NCBI RefSeq assembly: GCF_001722335.1
Contig: NZ_MIHA01000010.1
Location: 62,001-126,000 of the forward strand
Origin: Mycolicibacterium flavescens
GTDB lineage: Bacteria; Actinomycetota; Actinomycetes; Mycobacteriales; Mycobacteriaceae
Direction: 5' to 3'
Length of the DNA stretch: 64,000 nt
Below are positions 1 through 7,407 of this stretch, piece by piece. The position numbers were made by a program, and so were the translations under genes. A model generated the notes under the pieces. The model made no database searches, was not told the DNA's origin, and worked only from the letters and a program-made list of their open reading frames with translations. Each line of letters opens with the position of its first letter. Position 1 is the stretch's first letter.

Positions 1-2
1 TC

Positions 3-986
3 GATCGTCTAGGCAGTCCGGTCCCCATGATTCCGATTGCAATCGATCCACCTGACCACACACGCTTCCGGCGGATTCTCGACCCCTTCTTCGGCCCGAA
101 ACGGATGGCCGAACGGGAGGCGGAATTACGAAGGCAGGCCAGCGAGCTCATCGACGCGATCGTCGCCAAGGGCGAATGTGACGTCGTCTCTGATCTCGCG
201 ACGCCGTTTCCGACGCAGGTCTTCCTGACATTGTTCGGTCTGCCCCTGACTGACCGGGACAGATTGGTGCGATGGAAAGACGCGATACTCGAGTTCACCG
301 ACCCCGGCAGTGTCGAGCCAACGCCCGAGGTCCTGACCCACGCCGCCGAGTTGTTCGCGTATCTCACCGAACACATCAGCAACCGGCGTAGTGACACCAG
401 CGGTAGCGATATGCTGACCGCCTTGATGACTGACACCGACGCCGGTGCTATGACCGACATCGAGCTCCTGGGTCTGTGTTTCATGTTCGTCCTCGCCGGC
501 CTGGACACCGTGACCTCCGCCGTCGGTTTCGCGTTGGCCAAGTTGGCAACCGATACTCAGCTGCAAACTCGTGTACGTGAAGACTTTTCGCTTATTCCAG
601 CGTTCATCGAGGACCTGCTGCGAGTGGACGGGCCGGTACCGTTCGCGCCTCGGGTGACGACCCGGGACGTGGTCGTTGCCGACCAACTGATACCGAAGGA
701 CACCACCGTCATGATGTCCTACGGCAGCGCAGACCGTGATCCCCGCCGTTTCCAGAATCCGGATGACATTGACCTTGACAGCAGGAACGTCCATTTCGCA
801 TTCGGGCGAGGTCCGCACCGCTGTCTCGGTTCGCACCTGGCCCGCCTGGAACTTCGAATCATTCTCGAGGAATGGCACTCCCGAGTCGGGGACTACGCGG
901 TAGCACCCGGTGGCTCGCCGCAGGTCAAATGGCCCGCAGGCACCTTGACGTTGAATGCTCTTCCGTTGAAGGTCAAGCCGGCATAG
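3..986 (+). CDS. Cytochrome P450, 5' end outside window
   Basis: Heme-thiolate monooxygenase using electrons from a ferredoxin to oxidise a small hydrophobic substrate. The reading frame is open to the left edge and the visible 327 residues begin just before the conserved DPPDHTRFRR segment, so roughly the first 80 residues are missing. Seen: I-helix LAGLDTVTS, K-helix EDLLR, and heme loop FGRGPHRCLG with the Cys ligand. The K-helix motif normally reads ExxR; here the first position is Asp (DLLR), preceded by Glu. Substrate unknown. The gene is separated by about 400 bp from the next plus-strand operon, so co-transcription is doubtful. Confidence 0.93.
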   Translation, partial: DRLGSPVPMIPIAIDPPDHTRFRRILDPFFGPKRMAEREAELRRQASELIDAIVAKGECDVVSDLATPFPTQVFLTLFGLPLTDRDRLVRWKDAILEFTDPGSVEPTPEVLTHAAELFAYLTEHISNRRSDTSGSDMLTALMTDTDAGAMTDIELLGLCFMFVLAGLDTVTSAVGFALAKLATDTQLQTRVREDFSLIPAFIEDLLRVDGPVPFAPRVTTRDVVVADQLIPKDTTVMMSYGSADRDPRRFQNPDDIDLDSRNVHFAFGRGPHRCLGSHLARLELRIILEEWHSRVGDYAVAPGGSPQVKWPAGTLTLNALPLKVKPA

Positions 987-997
987 TCGCGCCTTCG

Positions 998-1105
998 CGG
1001 CACCGGCAATCCGTAGTGGCGCATGACGTTGATGCCGTGCGCCTTGTTCCCGAGGATCTCGCGCGGCAGTTCCGTCGAACCATCGAGGAGCAACCACCAG
1101 CGGAT
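998..1105 (-). pseudogene. Relic of pyruvate phosphate dikinase N-terminus
   Basis: About 36 codons on the minus strand read as the start region of a PPDK/PEP-synthase-type protein: LLLDGSTELPREILGNK followed by AHGINVMRHYGLPVP. This matches the family pattern of a Lys-containing loop followed by GLPVP-P. Homology stops right after PVP, where the frame continues into antisense of the P450, and no upstream continuation or start codon is evident. I read it as a fragment left by a rearrangement. Family assignment rests on motif recognition only. Confidence 0.5.
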
Positions 1106-1219
1106 GCGAATGTTGCATCACGTGTCCAGGTTGGGTGATCACATGTCCTTCAGTTCCATAACCTGCCTGTCATCGCGGGGGACGGTGCGCCACATCGACG
1201 CCCCTTGTCCGGCACGCTA

Positions 1220-1235
1220 TGACAGTTAACTGTCA
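1220..1235. promoter_or_regulatory. Operator candidate, 16-bp perfect palindrome
   Basis: TGACAGTTAACTGTCA is fully self-complementary. It lies in a 396-bp gene-free stretch, about 150 bp ahead of the EthD-like gene. A second copy lies 102 bp downstream and related copies occur at 9833, 9951, 29741 and 30473. It is followed by an AT-rich stretch that could hold a -10 element. Probably a TetR-family operator. Confidence 0.75.
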
Positions 1236-1321
1236 AAAGTAATCTATGATCGTATCCAGCTCACAGATGTCGCTCAGCTACTATTGCCGGAATGATCGCC
1301 ATTGCCCGCCGGCGTTGACGA

Positions 1322-1337
1322 TGACAGTCGACTGTCA
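1322..1337. promoter_or_regulatory. Operator candidate, second perfect palindrome
   Basis: TGACAGTCGACTGTCA is a perfect 16-bp palindrome differing from the 1220 copy only in the two central base pairs. It ends 45 bp before the GTG start of the EthD-like gene, a position where a bound repressor would block the promoter or transcription start. Confidence 0.75.
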
Positions 1338-1382
1338 TACTGTGACAACAATCGTGGTGCAGCCCAGCGGAAAGGCCTTCTC

Positions 1383-1745
1383 GTGACGGGAAACCGGTTT
1401 GTGGTCCTGAGCAACCCTGTCGACGGCGCAGACGACACGTTCAACACGTGGTACGACGAGGTTCATGTGCCCGACGTCCTCGATGTTCCCGGGGTGGTCG
1501 CAGCGCAGCGCTACGACCTCGCCGAGCTGCCCATTCCCGATGATGAGGACCTGCCGGCCCAACTGCCTCCGCCCACGCACCGGTACATGGTGATCTACGA
1601 GCTCGACCGCGAACCGGAAGCCGTCATGGCCCAGTTTCTCGAGCGGGTGGTGACCGGGAAGATGCCGCTGCATGAATCACTTGACCTGTCGACGGTGTCG
1701 CTGACCGGCTGGACGGCCAGGGGCGATCGACGGTTGGCGGACTGA
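1383..1745 (+). CDS. EthD-like / dimeric alpha-beta barrel protein
   Basis: A 120-residue protein starting at GTG 1383. An in-frame TTG at 1302 exists, but it would place the palindromic operator inside the gene, so the shorter form is preferred. Seen: NRFVVLSNP, then FNTWYDEVHVPDVLDVPGVV, the typical helix of EthD/dimeric alpha-beta barrel proteins with a conserved Tyr-x-x-x-His. Such proteins often accompany monooxygenase or aromatic/terpenoid degradation genes, sometimes as decarboxylases or accessory proteins; the reaction here is unknown. It abuts the nitroreductase gene (stop at 1743-1745, next ATG at 1746) and heads a five-gene operon. Confidence 0.75.
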   Translation: MTGNRFVVLSNPVDGADDTFNTWYDEVHVPDVLDVPGVVAAQRYDLAELPIPDDEDLPAQLPPPTHRYMVIYELDREPEAVMAQFLERVVTGKMPLHESLDLSTVSLTGWTARGDRRLAD

Positions 1746-2354
1746 ATGGCTGAACTGCGGGCGGTGCTGCAGTCCCAACGTGCCTGCAGGCGCTTCGACC
1801 CCGACAGCGAGGTAGCCGATTCCGACATCGAGCAGATGTTGCAGGCCGCGGTACACGCACCCAGCGCCGAGAACACCCAACCCTGGTCCTTCGTCGTGGT
1901 TCGCAACGAGCAGAGCCGAAAATTGCTGGCTGATTGGTGGACGGAGACCTGGAACGCGGGGGGTGGCGACTTCATCCGGCAGAGCGTGCAGGACCGTGCG
2001 CTGGTCGCCGATCTCGAATATGGCTTCAACAAGGGAGGATTCGCGGCCGCACCCGTCGTGGTGGTCGTCTGTGCCGATACCGACCGGGTTGCCGAGATTT
2101 ATGCTCCGTCATCGATCTACCCGGCGGTGCAGAATCTCTTACTGACCGCCGCCGACCTCGGCTATGGGTCGTGCCTGACCACCGGACTGACCACGTTCGG
2201 GGTGGATCGGGTGCGCGAGCTTCTCGCGCTTCCGCAGAACCTGATACCCATGGCGGCGGTGTACGTCGGCCGGCCGGTGCGTAAACTGTCACCGCCTCGT
2301 CGCCGCCCCGCGACCGAGGTCACCTACCGCGAGAAGTTCGGCGCCGCTTGGTGA
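1746..2354 (+). CDS. Nitroreductase-family FMN oxidoreductase
   Basis: A 202-residue flavoprotein of the nitroreductase fold, expected to be a cytosolic FMN-dependent homodimer that reduces substrates with NAD(P)H. Seen: the N-terminal FMN phosphate-binding segment QRACRRFDPD, then APSAENTQPWSFVVV, and near the C-terminus ADLGYGSCLTTG, all standard for the family. The start ATG directly follows the stop of the EthD-like gene, suggesting translational coupling. In this operon it may act on an unsaturated or quinone-like intermediate rather than a nitro compound; this is inference. Confidence 0.9.
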   Translation: MAELRAVLQSQRACRRFDPDSEVADSDIEQMLQAAVHAPSAENTQPWSFVVVRNEQSRKLLADWWTETWNAGGGDFIRQSVQDRALVADLEYGFNKGGFAAAPVVVVVCADTDRVAEIYAPSSIYPAVQNLLLTAADLGYGSCLTTGLTTFGVDRVRELLALPQNLIPMAAVYVGRPVRKLSPPRRRPATEVTYREKFGAAW

Positions 2355-2388
2355 TCGAACCCACTTTCCGAATCAGTGAGGTCCCACA

Positions 2389-4551
2389 ATGCCATTGGCG
2401 CTAACCGAGGATCACCGCGCACTCTCCGACGTCGCCAAGGCGATGGTGACCGGCCGGGCCGGCGTTGCGGGGGCGCGCCGGATTCTCCTCGACAAGTCGT
2501 TGAGTGGGCGTTGGTGGGCCACCGACGCTCTGTGGAAAGAGATCGTCTCAACCGGCTGGCTCGGTCTGCACATTGACGAACGCTTCGGCGGCCAGGGATA
2601 CGGCCTACCCGAACTGGCCATCGTCTTGGAACAGCTCGGTCGCGCGGCGGTCGGCGGGCCCTTCCTTCCGACGGTCGCCGCTTCGACGGTGATCGCAGAA
2701 GTCGGCACCGACGAACAACGCAAGCGGTGGCTGCCGCGGCTTGCTTCCGGTGACGTCGTCGTGGGCATCGGCACTGCCAGCGCTGCAGTGCAACAGGATT
2801 CGACGGTGAGCGCCGATGCGGTCGCGACGCTGGGCGAGTCAGCATCCGATTTGTTCATGCTGCCGGTGGGCGATGACTTGGTGCTCATCGAAGCGGGCGA
2901 GGCCGTCACAGCCGAGGCAATCGATTCCGTCGACCAGCTGATGCGATCAGTGACCGTGTTGGGACTGTCGTCCGCACCCGTCGTCGACGTGTTCCCCGGG
3001 GCGGCGGACTGCGCGGTCCGGATCGTGAGGCTGCTCGCCGCCGCAGAGGCGGCCGGCGGACTCGCCGCATGCGCCGAAATGGCTACCGCGTACGCCGCAA
3101 CCCGCGAGCAGTTCGGCCGGCCCATCGGATCGTTCCAGGCCGTCAAACACCACTGCGCAGACATGCTGGTCGACACGGAACTGGCGGTGGCCGTCACCTG
3201 GGACGCGGCCCGGGCCTCCGGACGAGAGGCCGAGCTGGCTGCGAGCATGGCCGCCGGACATGTGCTGCCGGCCTATCAGCGCGTCGCGCTGCAGAACATC
3301 CAGGTGCATGGCGGTATCGCCTATACCTGGGAGCACGACGCCCACCTGTACCTCCGACGTGCGACGGTGCTGCTTACCTTCGCAGGAGGCGCGGAGGCGT
3401 TGCGAGACAAGGTGGTCGAACTTCAGGTCGGCGGAGTGCGACGCTCACACTCGGTGGACCTGCCGCCCGAGGCGGAGGACTTCCGTCGCGCCGCCGAGGA
3501 CTTCCGTGCAGAACTCGAGCGCAGCCCTGACGAAGGCAGGCAAAAGGTGTGGGCCCGCAGCAGCTACCTCCAGCCGCACTGGCCCGAGCCGTATGGCCGG
3601 GCTGCGGGATCCGCCGAGCAACTCATCATCGAGGAGGTTCTCGACGGCCTGGACAGACCGAGCCTCGGTCTCGGTACCTGGGTGATTCCGACGCTGTTGC
3701 AGCACGGCAGCGCCGAGCAGATCGAACGACTGATCTGGCCCAGCCTCGAGGGCGAGTTGCGCTGGTGTCAGCTGTTCAGCGAGCCCGGTGCGGGGTCGGA
3801 CGCCGCAGCGGTATCGACCAAGGCCACTCGTGTCGACGGCGGATGGTCGGTCACCGGGCAGAAGGTCTGGACCAGCGACGCGATGAACTGCCAGCGGGGC
3901 TTGGCCACCGTCCGTACTGACCCGAATGCGCCCAAGCACAAGGGCATCACGACGATGATCGTCGATCTCACCCATCCCGGTGTGGAGATCCGTCCCCTCA
4001 CCGAGATCACCGGTGAGACGCTGTTCAACGAGGTCTTCTTCACCGATGTCTTCGTGCCGGACAGCGATGTGGTGGGTGCGGTCAACGGCGGGTGGGCCGT
4101 CACGATGGCGACGTTCGGCAACGAGAGGGTCTCCATCGGCGGTGGTTCGGTGACCATGGTGGCCGAGGAGTTGATCGAGCTGCTCGCGCGTCATCGCCGC
4201 GACGACACGGGTTTTGCCCGCGACGTCGGAGCTTTGTTGACCGAAGCGTATTCCCTTACGGCGCTCAATCTCCGGCAAGCGGCGCGCGCGGTGTTCGACT
4301 CCGGTCCGGGTATCGAGGGCAACATCGCCAAACTTTTCGGGGCCGAGCACGCGCAGCGGGTCGCTCAACTCGCGCTGGCCATCGCCGGCCCGGGCGTGCT
4401 GGTCGGGAAAGAACAGCAGGTAGTGCACGACTACCTGTTCAGCCGCTGTCTGACCATCGCCGGCGGCACTTCGGAGATTGTCCGCAACCTGATCGCCGAA
4501 CGGATCCTCGGATTGCCGCGCGAGCCGAAAGTAGAACGGAAAGCCACATGA
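2389..4551 (+). CDS. Fused double acyl-CoA dehydrogenase (FadE6/FadE22-like)
   Basis: A 720-residue protein made of two acyl-CoA dehydrogenase units in tandem. Unit 1 (about 1-345) holds YAATREQFGRPIGSFQAVKH and the QVHGGIAYTWEHDAHLYLRR end motif. Unit 2 (about 365-720) holds FSEPGAGSD, GQKVWTS and the closing AGGTSEIVRNLIAERILG. This length and layout match tandem FadE proteins of mycobacteria. It should introduce an alpha-beta double bond into an acyl-CoA with FAD. Its stop overlaps the next gene by ATGA, so it is translationally coupled to the thiolase-like gene. Substrate unknown. Confidence 0.92.
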   Translation: MPLALTEDHRALSDVAKAMVTGRAGVAGARRILLDKSLSGRWWATDALWKEIVSTGWLGLHIDERFGGQGYGLPELAIVLEQLGRAAVGGPFLPTVAASTVIAEVGTDEQRKRWLPRLASGDVVVGIGTASAAVQQDSTVSADAVATLGESASDLFMLPVGDDLVLIEAGEAVTAEAIDSVDQLMRSVTVLGLSSAPVVDVFPGAADCAVRIVRLLAAAEAAGGLAACAEMATAYAATREQFGRPIGSFQAVKHHCADMLVDTELAVAVTWDAARASGREAELAASMAAGHVLPAYQRVALQNIQVHGGIAYTWEHDAHLYLRRATVLLTFAGGAEALRDKVVELQVGGVRRSHSVDLPPEAEDFRRAAEDFRAELERSPDEGRQKVWARSSYLQPHWPEPYGRAAGSAEQLIIEEVLDGLDRPSLGLGTWVIPTLLQHGSAEQIERLIWPSLEGELRWCQLFSEPGAGSDAAAVSTKATRVDGGWSVTGQKVWTSDAMNCQRGLATVRTDPNAPKHKGITTMIVDLTHPGVEIRPLTEITGETLFNEVFFTDVFVPDSDVVGAVNGGWAVTMATFGNERVSIGGGSVTMVAEELIELLARHRRDDTGFARDVGALLTEAYSLTALNLRQAARAVFDSGPGIEGNIAKLFGAEHAQRVAQLALAIAGPGVLVGKEQQVVHDYLFSRCLTIAGGTSEIVRNLIAERILGLPREPKVERKAT

Positions 4552-5684
4552 CCTGTGCGATCGTCGGGATCGGCCGAACCACCTACTCTCGTAATTCCGG
4601 GCGCACCACCCGCGGTATGGCTGTGGCGGCGTGCCGCGACGCCATCGAGGACGCTGGTCTGTCGGCGTCGGATATCGACGGCATCTGCACTTTCATGGTC
4701 AACGACTCCGAGCAGCCCATCTTCGTCGGCTGGGCCCTGGGTATCGACGAGCTGGCCTGGGCGAATGCCATGTATGGCGGCGGCAACCTGGTGGCCGACC
4801 AGATCGCCACAGCGGCAGCGGTCATCGAGGCGGGCATGTGCAAGGCAGTCCTGGTGTATCGCTCGCTCAACGGCCGATCCGGCCATCGATTCGGCCACAT
4901 CGACGGCCCCATGCAAGTGCCGCATCACGATCAGTTCGATACCGCGTCGGGATTCATGGTGCCGCCGCAGTGGTTCGCCATGTGGGCCCGTCGTCACCAA
5001 CACGAGTTCGGGTCCACATCGGAAGACCTCGGTCACATCGCGATCACGCAACGCATGCACGCCGGTGCCAACGAGCATGCCGTGCGCCGGGAGCCGCTGA
5101 CGATGGACGACTATCTGGCCGCTCGGTGGATCAACGAACCCTTCCGGGTGCTGGACTGCACGTCGGAGGTGGACGGCGCGGTTGCCATTCTGATCACCGG
5201 CGAAGACATTGCCCGAAACTGTAAGCAGGACCCGATGTGGCTGGTCGGCTCGTCGAACTCCCAGGGCGGAGCGGGCTGGACCGAATGGGATGATCCCACC
5301 GAGATGTATTCGCGCACAGCTGGTCCCAAGGTCTGGGCGAACACGGGTCTCAAACCCGCAGACATGGACGTGGCGTGCATGTACGACTGCTTCACCTACA
5401 CGGTGATGGCCACCATGGAGGGCTTCGGCTTTTGTGAGAAGGGCGAGGTCGGCAAGTTCTTCGCCACCGGGCGCGCCACCTACGGCGGCGACGTGGTGGT
5501 GAACCCGCACGGGGGACTGCTGTCCGAGGGCTATATCCACGGCCTCAACCATCACTACGAGGCGGCATTGCAGCTGCGCCACGCCGCCGGTGTGCGACAG
5601 GTTGACGGTGCACAGCTGGCCCTGGTCACCGCGGGGGGCGGGCCCTTCGGGGGCGCGAATGTCTACAGCAGGGAGAAGCCATGA
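4548..5684 (+). CDS. Thiolase-like lipid-transfer protein, probable retro-aldolase (Ltp2 type)
   Basis: A 378-residue thiolase-fold protein starting at the ATG overlapping the FadE stop. The usual nucleophilic Cys segment (NxxCxTG) is replaced by NAMYGGGN, so thiolytic chemistry is unlikely. Retained are a Tyr in CMYDCFTYT, FGFCEKGEVG, and the C-terminal NPHGGLLSEGYIHG. Cys-less Ltp proteins paired with DUF35 partners (Ltp2 with the DUF35 domain of ChsH2) act as retro-aldolases on beta-hydroxyacyl-CoA; the adjacent DUF35 gene fits that role. The order dehydrogenase, Ltp, DUF35 suggests desaturation, hydration elsewhere, then C-C cleavage. Confidence 0.85.
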   Translation: MTCAIVGIGRTTYSRNSGRTTRGMAVAACRDAIEDAGLSASDIDGICTFMVNDSEQPIFVGWALGIDELAWANAMYGGGNLVADQIATAAAVIEAGMCKAVLVYRSLNGRSGHRFGHIDGPMQVPHHDQFDTASGFMVPPQWFAMWARRHQHEFGSTSEDLGHIAITQRMHAGANEHAVRREPLTMDDYLAARWINEPFRVLDCTSEVDGAVAILITGEDIARNCKQDPMWLVGSSNSQGGAGWTEWDDPTEMYSRTAGPKVWANTGLKPADMDVACMYDCFTYTVMATMEGFGFCEKGEVGKFFATGRATYGGDVVVNPHGGLLSEGYIHGLNHHYEAALQLRHAAGVRQVDGAQLALVTAGGGPFGGANVYSREKP

Positions 5685-6100
5685 CCAATCCCGCACTCTT
5701 ACCGCCGGTCCCGGTGCCGGACCCCGACACCGAGCAGTACTGGGAGGGGCTGCGGAACGGCAAGCTCATGCTCTGTCGCTGCGACGACACCGGGAAGTGG
5801 ATCCACCCTCCGCTGGAGCGCAGCCGGTTTACCGGCGGCCCAGTGCATTTCGAGGAGGTCAGCGGCAATGGGTCCATATTCAGCTTCATCGTCGTCCGAC
5901 AAGCGCTGGTCCCGGGGCGGGTCCCGCCTTTTGTCGTCGGGCTTGTGGAGCTGGACGAGCAACCGGGACTGCGGATCAACGCGGTGATCGATGTGGATCC
6001 CGGGGACGTGCGTATCGGGCAGCGGGTGCGGCTGCGTATCGCCGATCTCGGCGATAGTGGTTATCGCATACCCGAATTCGTCGTCGATACCAAGCTGTAG
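5681..6100 (+). CDS. DUF35 OB-fold partner of the Ltp protein
   Basis: A 139-residue DUF35 protein whose ATG overlaps the Ltp stop by ATGA. The N-terminal helix (DTEQYWEGLRNGKLMLCRC) and the OB-fold part (FIVVRQAL, VVGLVELDEQPG, INAVIDVDPGDVRIGQRVRL) are clear. The rubredoxin-like zinc ribbon normally has two CxxC pairs; here only one C-x-C-like remnant (LCRCDD) is seen and the second pair is absent, so zinc binding is probably lost. Such proteins dock on Ltp or thiolase partners to form an active heterocomplex. Confidence 0.88.
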   Translation: MTNPALLPPVPVPDPDTEQYWEGLRNGKLMLCRCDDTGKWIHPPLERSRFTGGPVHFEEVSGNGSIFSFIVVRQALVPGRVPPFVVGLVELDEQPGLRINAVIDVDPGDVRIGQRVRLRIADLGDSGYRIPEFVVDTKL

Positions 6101-6109
6101 GAGCAGCGC

Positions 6110-6208
6110 ATGGGCACGATGGACGGACGTGTCCGTCCGGCTTGCCGAAAAAGGCGCGGATGTCGTTGCCCGACGCTGATGCTCGATGCCGGCATGAGTA
6201 TGACTTGA
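6110..6208 (+). pseudogene. Miniature relic of a mycofactocin-type SDR
   Basis: A 32-codon frame starts at ATG 6110, nine bases after the DUF35 stop and with a GAG-rich ribosome site. It begins MGTMDGRV and ends LDAGMSMT-stop, the two termini expected of an SDR. In between, in another frame (about 6132-6178), lies VRLAEKGADVVAR, the first beta-alpha unit of an SDR. Nearly all of an approximately 270-residue gene appears to have been lost through at least two internal deletions, leaving its ends in place. Compare the intact SDR at 15339-16154, which has VRLASEGADIIALD. Confidence 0.65.
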
Positions 6209-6306
6209 GCGTCGACGCGGACAACGTCCCCGGGGTTTCAGTCAAGGCGCGCGGTCGGTCATCGGCATTCCCACTGTGTGAGGGGGACTGAGCAGAGCAG
6301 CGCCAC

Positions 6307-7359
6307 TCACGATCCCGACCAGATGCGCTCGGGTGGGGCGTTGATTGAATCGGACCGTTCGATGTAGACCTGGCCCACTTCCCCGTCCCACTCGCACGGG
6401 CCGAAGTTCAGCACGTACATCAGACCCGGTCCTTCCAGATCTTTGCCGACCGCCAGCAACTTCTGCATCGACGTCCAGATGGAACGCCGGGTCTCCATGA
6501 AAGTGTCGATCAGCCCGCCGTCCCAGCGCAGGCGGATCGGCAGACGTTCGCCCTCCATCTGCAGGGTCTTGAGCCGGGGTGTGTCGAGAACCTCGGCCGG
6601 ATGGAAGGTTCCGCCGGCATCGATCACCGCCGCACCCTGCAGGGTGATCCGCCCGTCTGGTCGCCAATAACTCGAGAAGACGAATCCCTTGCCGGTGTCG
6701 AAAAGACACCCCGCGATCACGTGGCCGCCCCAGGGTTCGCCGGTACCGCCCCCGCGAGGCCCGCGCGAATGGTCGCGCCATCCCGTGGCGTTGATCTCGT
6801 AGGACCGCTCGTCCACCCGTACCCGGCCGCGCGCACGATGGAGCTGCTCATAGTGCTCCTTGGCCCAACCCTGGGCAGTCATCTCGCCCTTGCCGCCCTC
6901 GCCGTGGGCTGAAGTGTGCGCATCCCAGACCGGCGTCGCGCATTCGACCTCCAGGTCGATCACGAGTCGTTTGCGAAGGCTGTCCGGGGCGAGTCCGTTC
7001 TGCATGTCGGCGTTGCTGACGTGCTGGGCGAAGCCGTCGAAGGTCACCTGCCAACGCTTGAACGGCTCGACGCAGCGAAAAGCCATGTTCGGACCCGCGG
7101 GCTTGTTCTCCTGGGGGGTCCGGTAGTAGCCCCACATGGTCAGGACACCGTCGTCGCCGGGCAGGCAGACCAGCAGCCGGTCCTCCCACATATCCCACTC
7201 GTTGGGCACGCTGCCCAGGTGCAGCCAGAAGCCCATATCGGTGTCGGGGTCGTAAAGCGTGAACAGAAGGTTCTCCGCCCAGAACGGTTCGGTGGGCCGC
7301 TCCGAGACGATGCTCTCTTTCTCGATCGGGAGTCCGCTAGAGAAATCCTGGACGGTCAT
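6307..7359 (-). CDS. CrtC/AttH-like lipocalin-fold protein, function unknown
   Basis: A 350-residue protein; ATG 7359 (MTVQDFSSG) is preferred over an upstream in-frame start. It is rich in Trp/Gly and beta-strand-like segments: FWAENLLFTLYD, GFWLHLGS, WQVTFDGFAQ, GRVRVDERSYEINATGWRDHSRG, FSSYWRPDGR. The WRDHSRGPR segment with a partner beta domain is typical of the two-lipocalin fold seen in hydroxyneurosporene synthase/AttH-type proteins. Those can act on hydrophobic ligands without a cofactor, but no catalytic residue can be asserted. It is the last gene of the minus-strand operon after the kinase and epoxide hydrolase, so it may handle the same substrate. Confidence 0.6.
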   Translation of the reverse strand: MTVQDFSSGLPIEKESIVSERPTEPFWAENLLFTLYDPDTDMGFWLHLGSVPNEWDMWEDRLLVCLPGDDGVLTMWGYYRTPQENKPAGPNMAFRCVEPFKRWQVTFDGFAQHVSNADMQNGLAPDSLRKRLVIDLEVECATPVWDAHTSAHGEGGKGEMTAQGWAKEHYEQLHRARGRVRVDERSYEINATGWRDHSRGPRGGGTGEPWGGHVIAGCLFDTGKGFVFSSYWRPDGRITLQGAAVIDAGGTFHPAEVLDTPRLKTLQMEGERLPIRLRWDGGLIDTFMETRRSIWTSMQKLLAVGKDLEGPGLMYVLNFGPCEWDGEVGQVYIERSDSINAPPERIWSGS

Positions 7360-7407
7360 ACTTTCCTTCCCGTGTGCTGTGCGATGCCGCATGTGTGTCG
7401 ACGAAAT

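Noticed and set aside
126..1142. A 338-codon open frame on the minus strand over the first P450
   Set aside because: It is antisense to a clear P450 and reads as low-complexity Arg/Gly sequence except for the short PPDK segment, which lies in another frame.
2277..2292. AAACTGTCA half-site resembling the TGACAGT palindrome
   Set aside because: It lies inside the nitroreductase coding sequence and lacks the left half, so chance is the simplest explanation.
3441..3456. TCACACTCGG inside the FadE gene resembling a hairpin arm
   Set aside because: No complementary arm nearby and it is part of a normal coding frame.
2389..4551. Possible assembly fusion of two acyl-CoA dehydrogenase genes
   Set aside because: Tandem FadE proteins of about 720 residues are a known mycobacterial type, and the linker is in frame with normal codon use.
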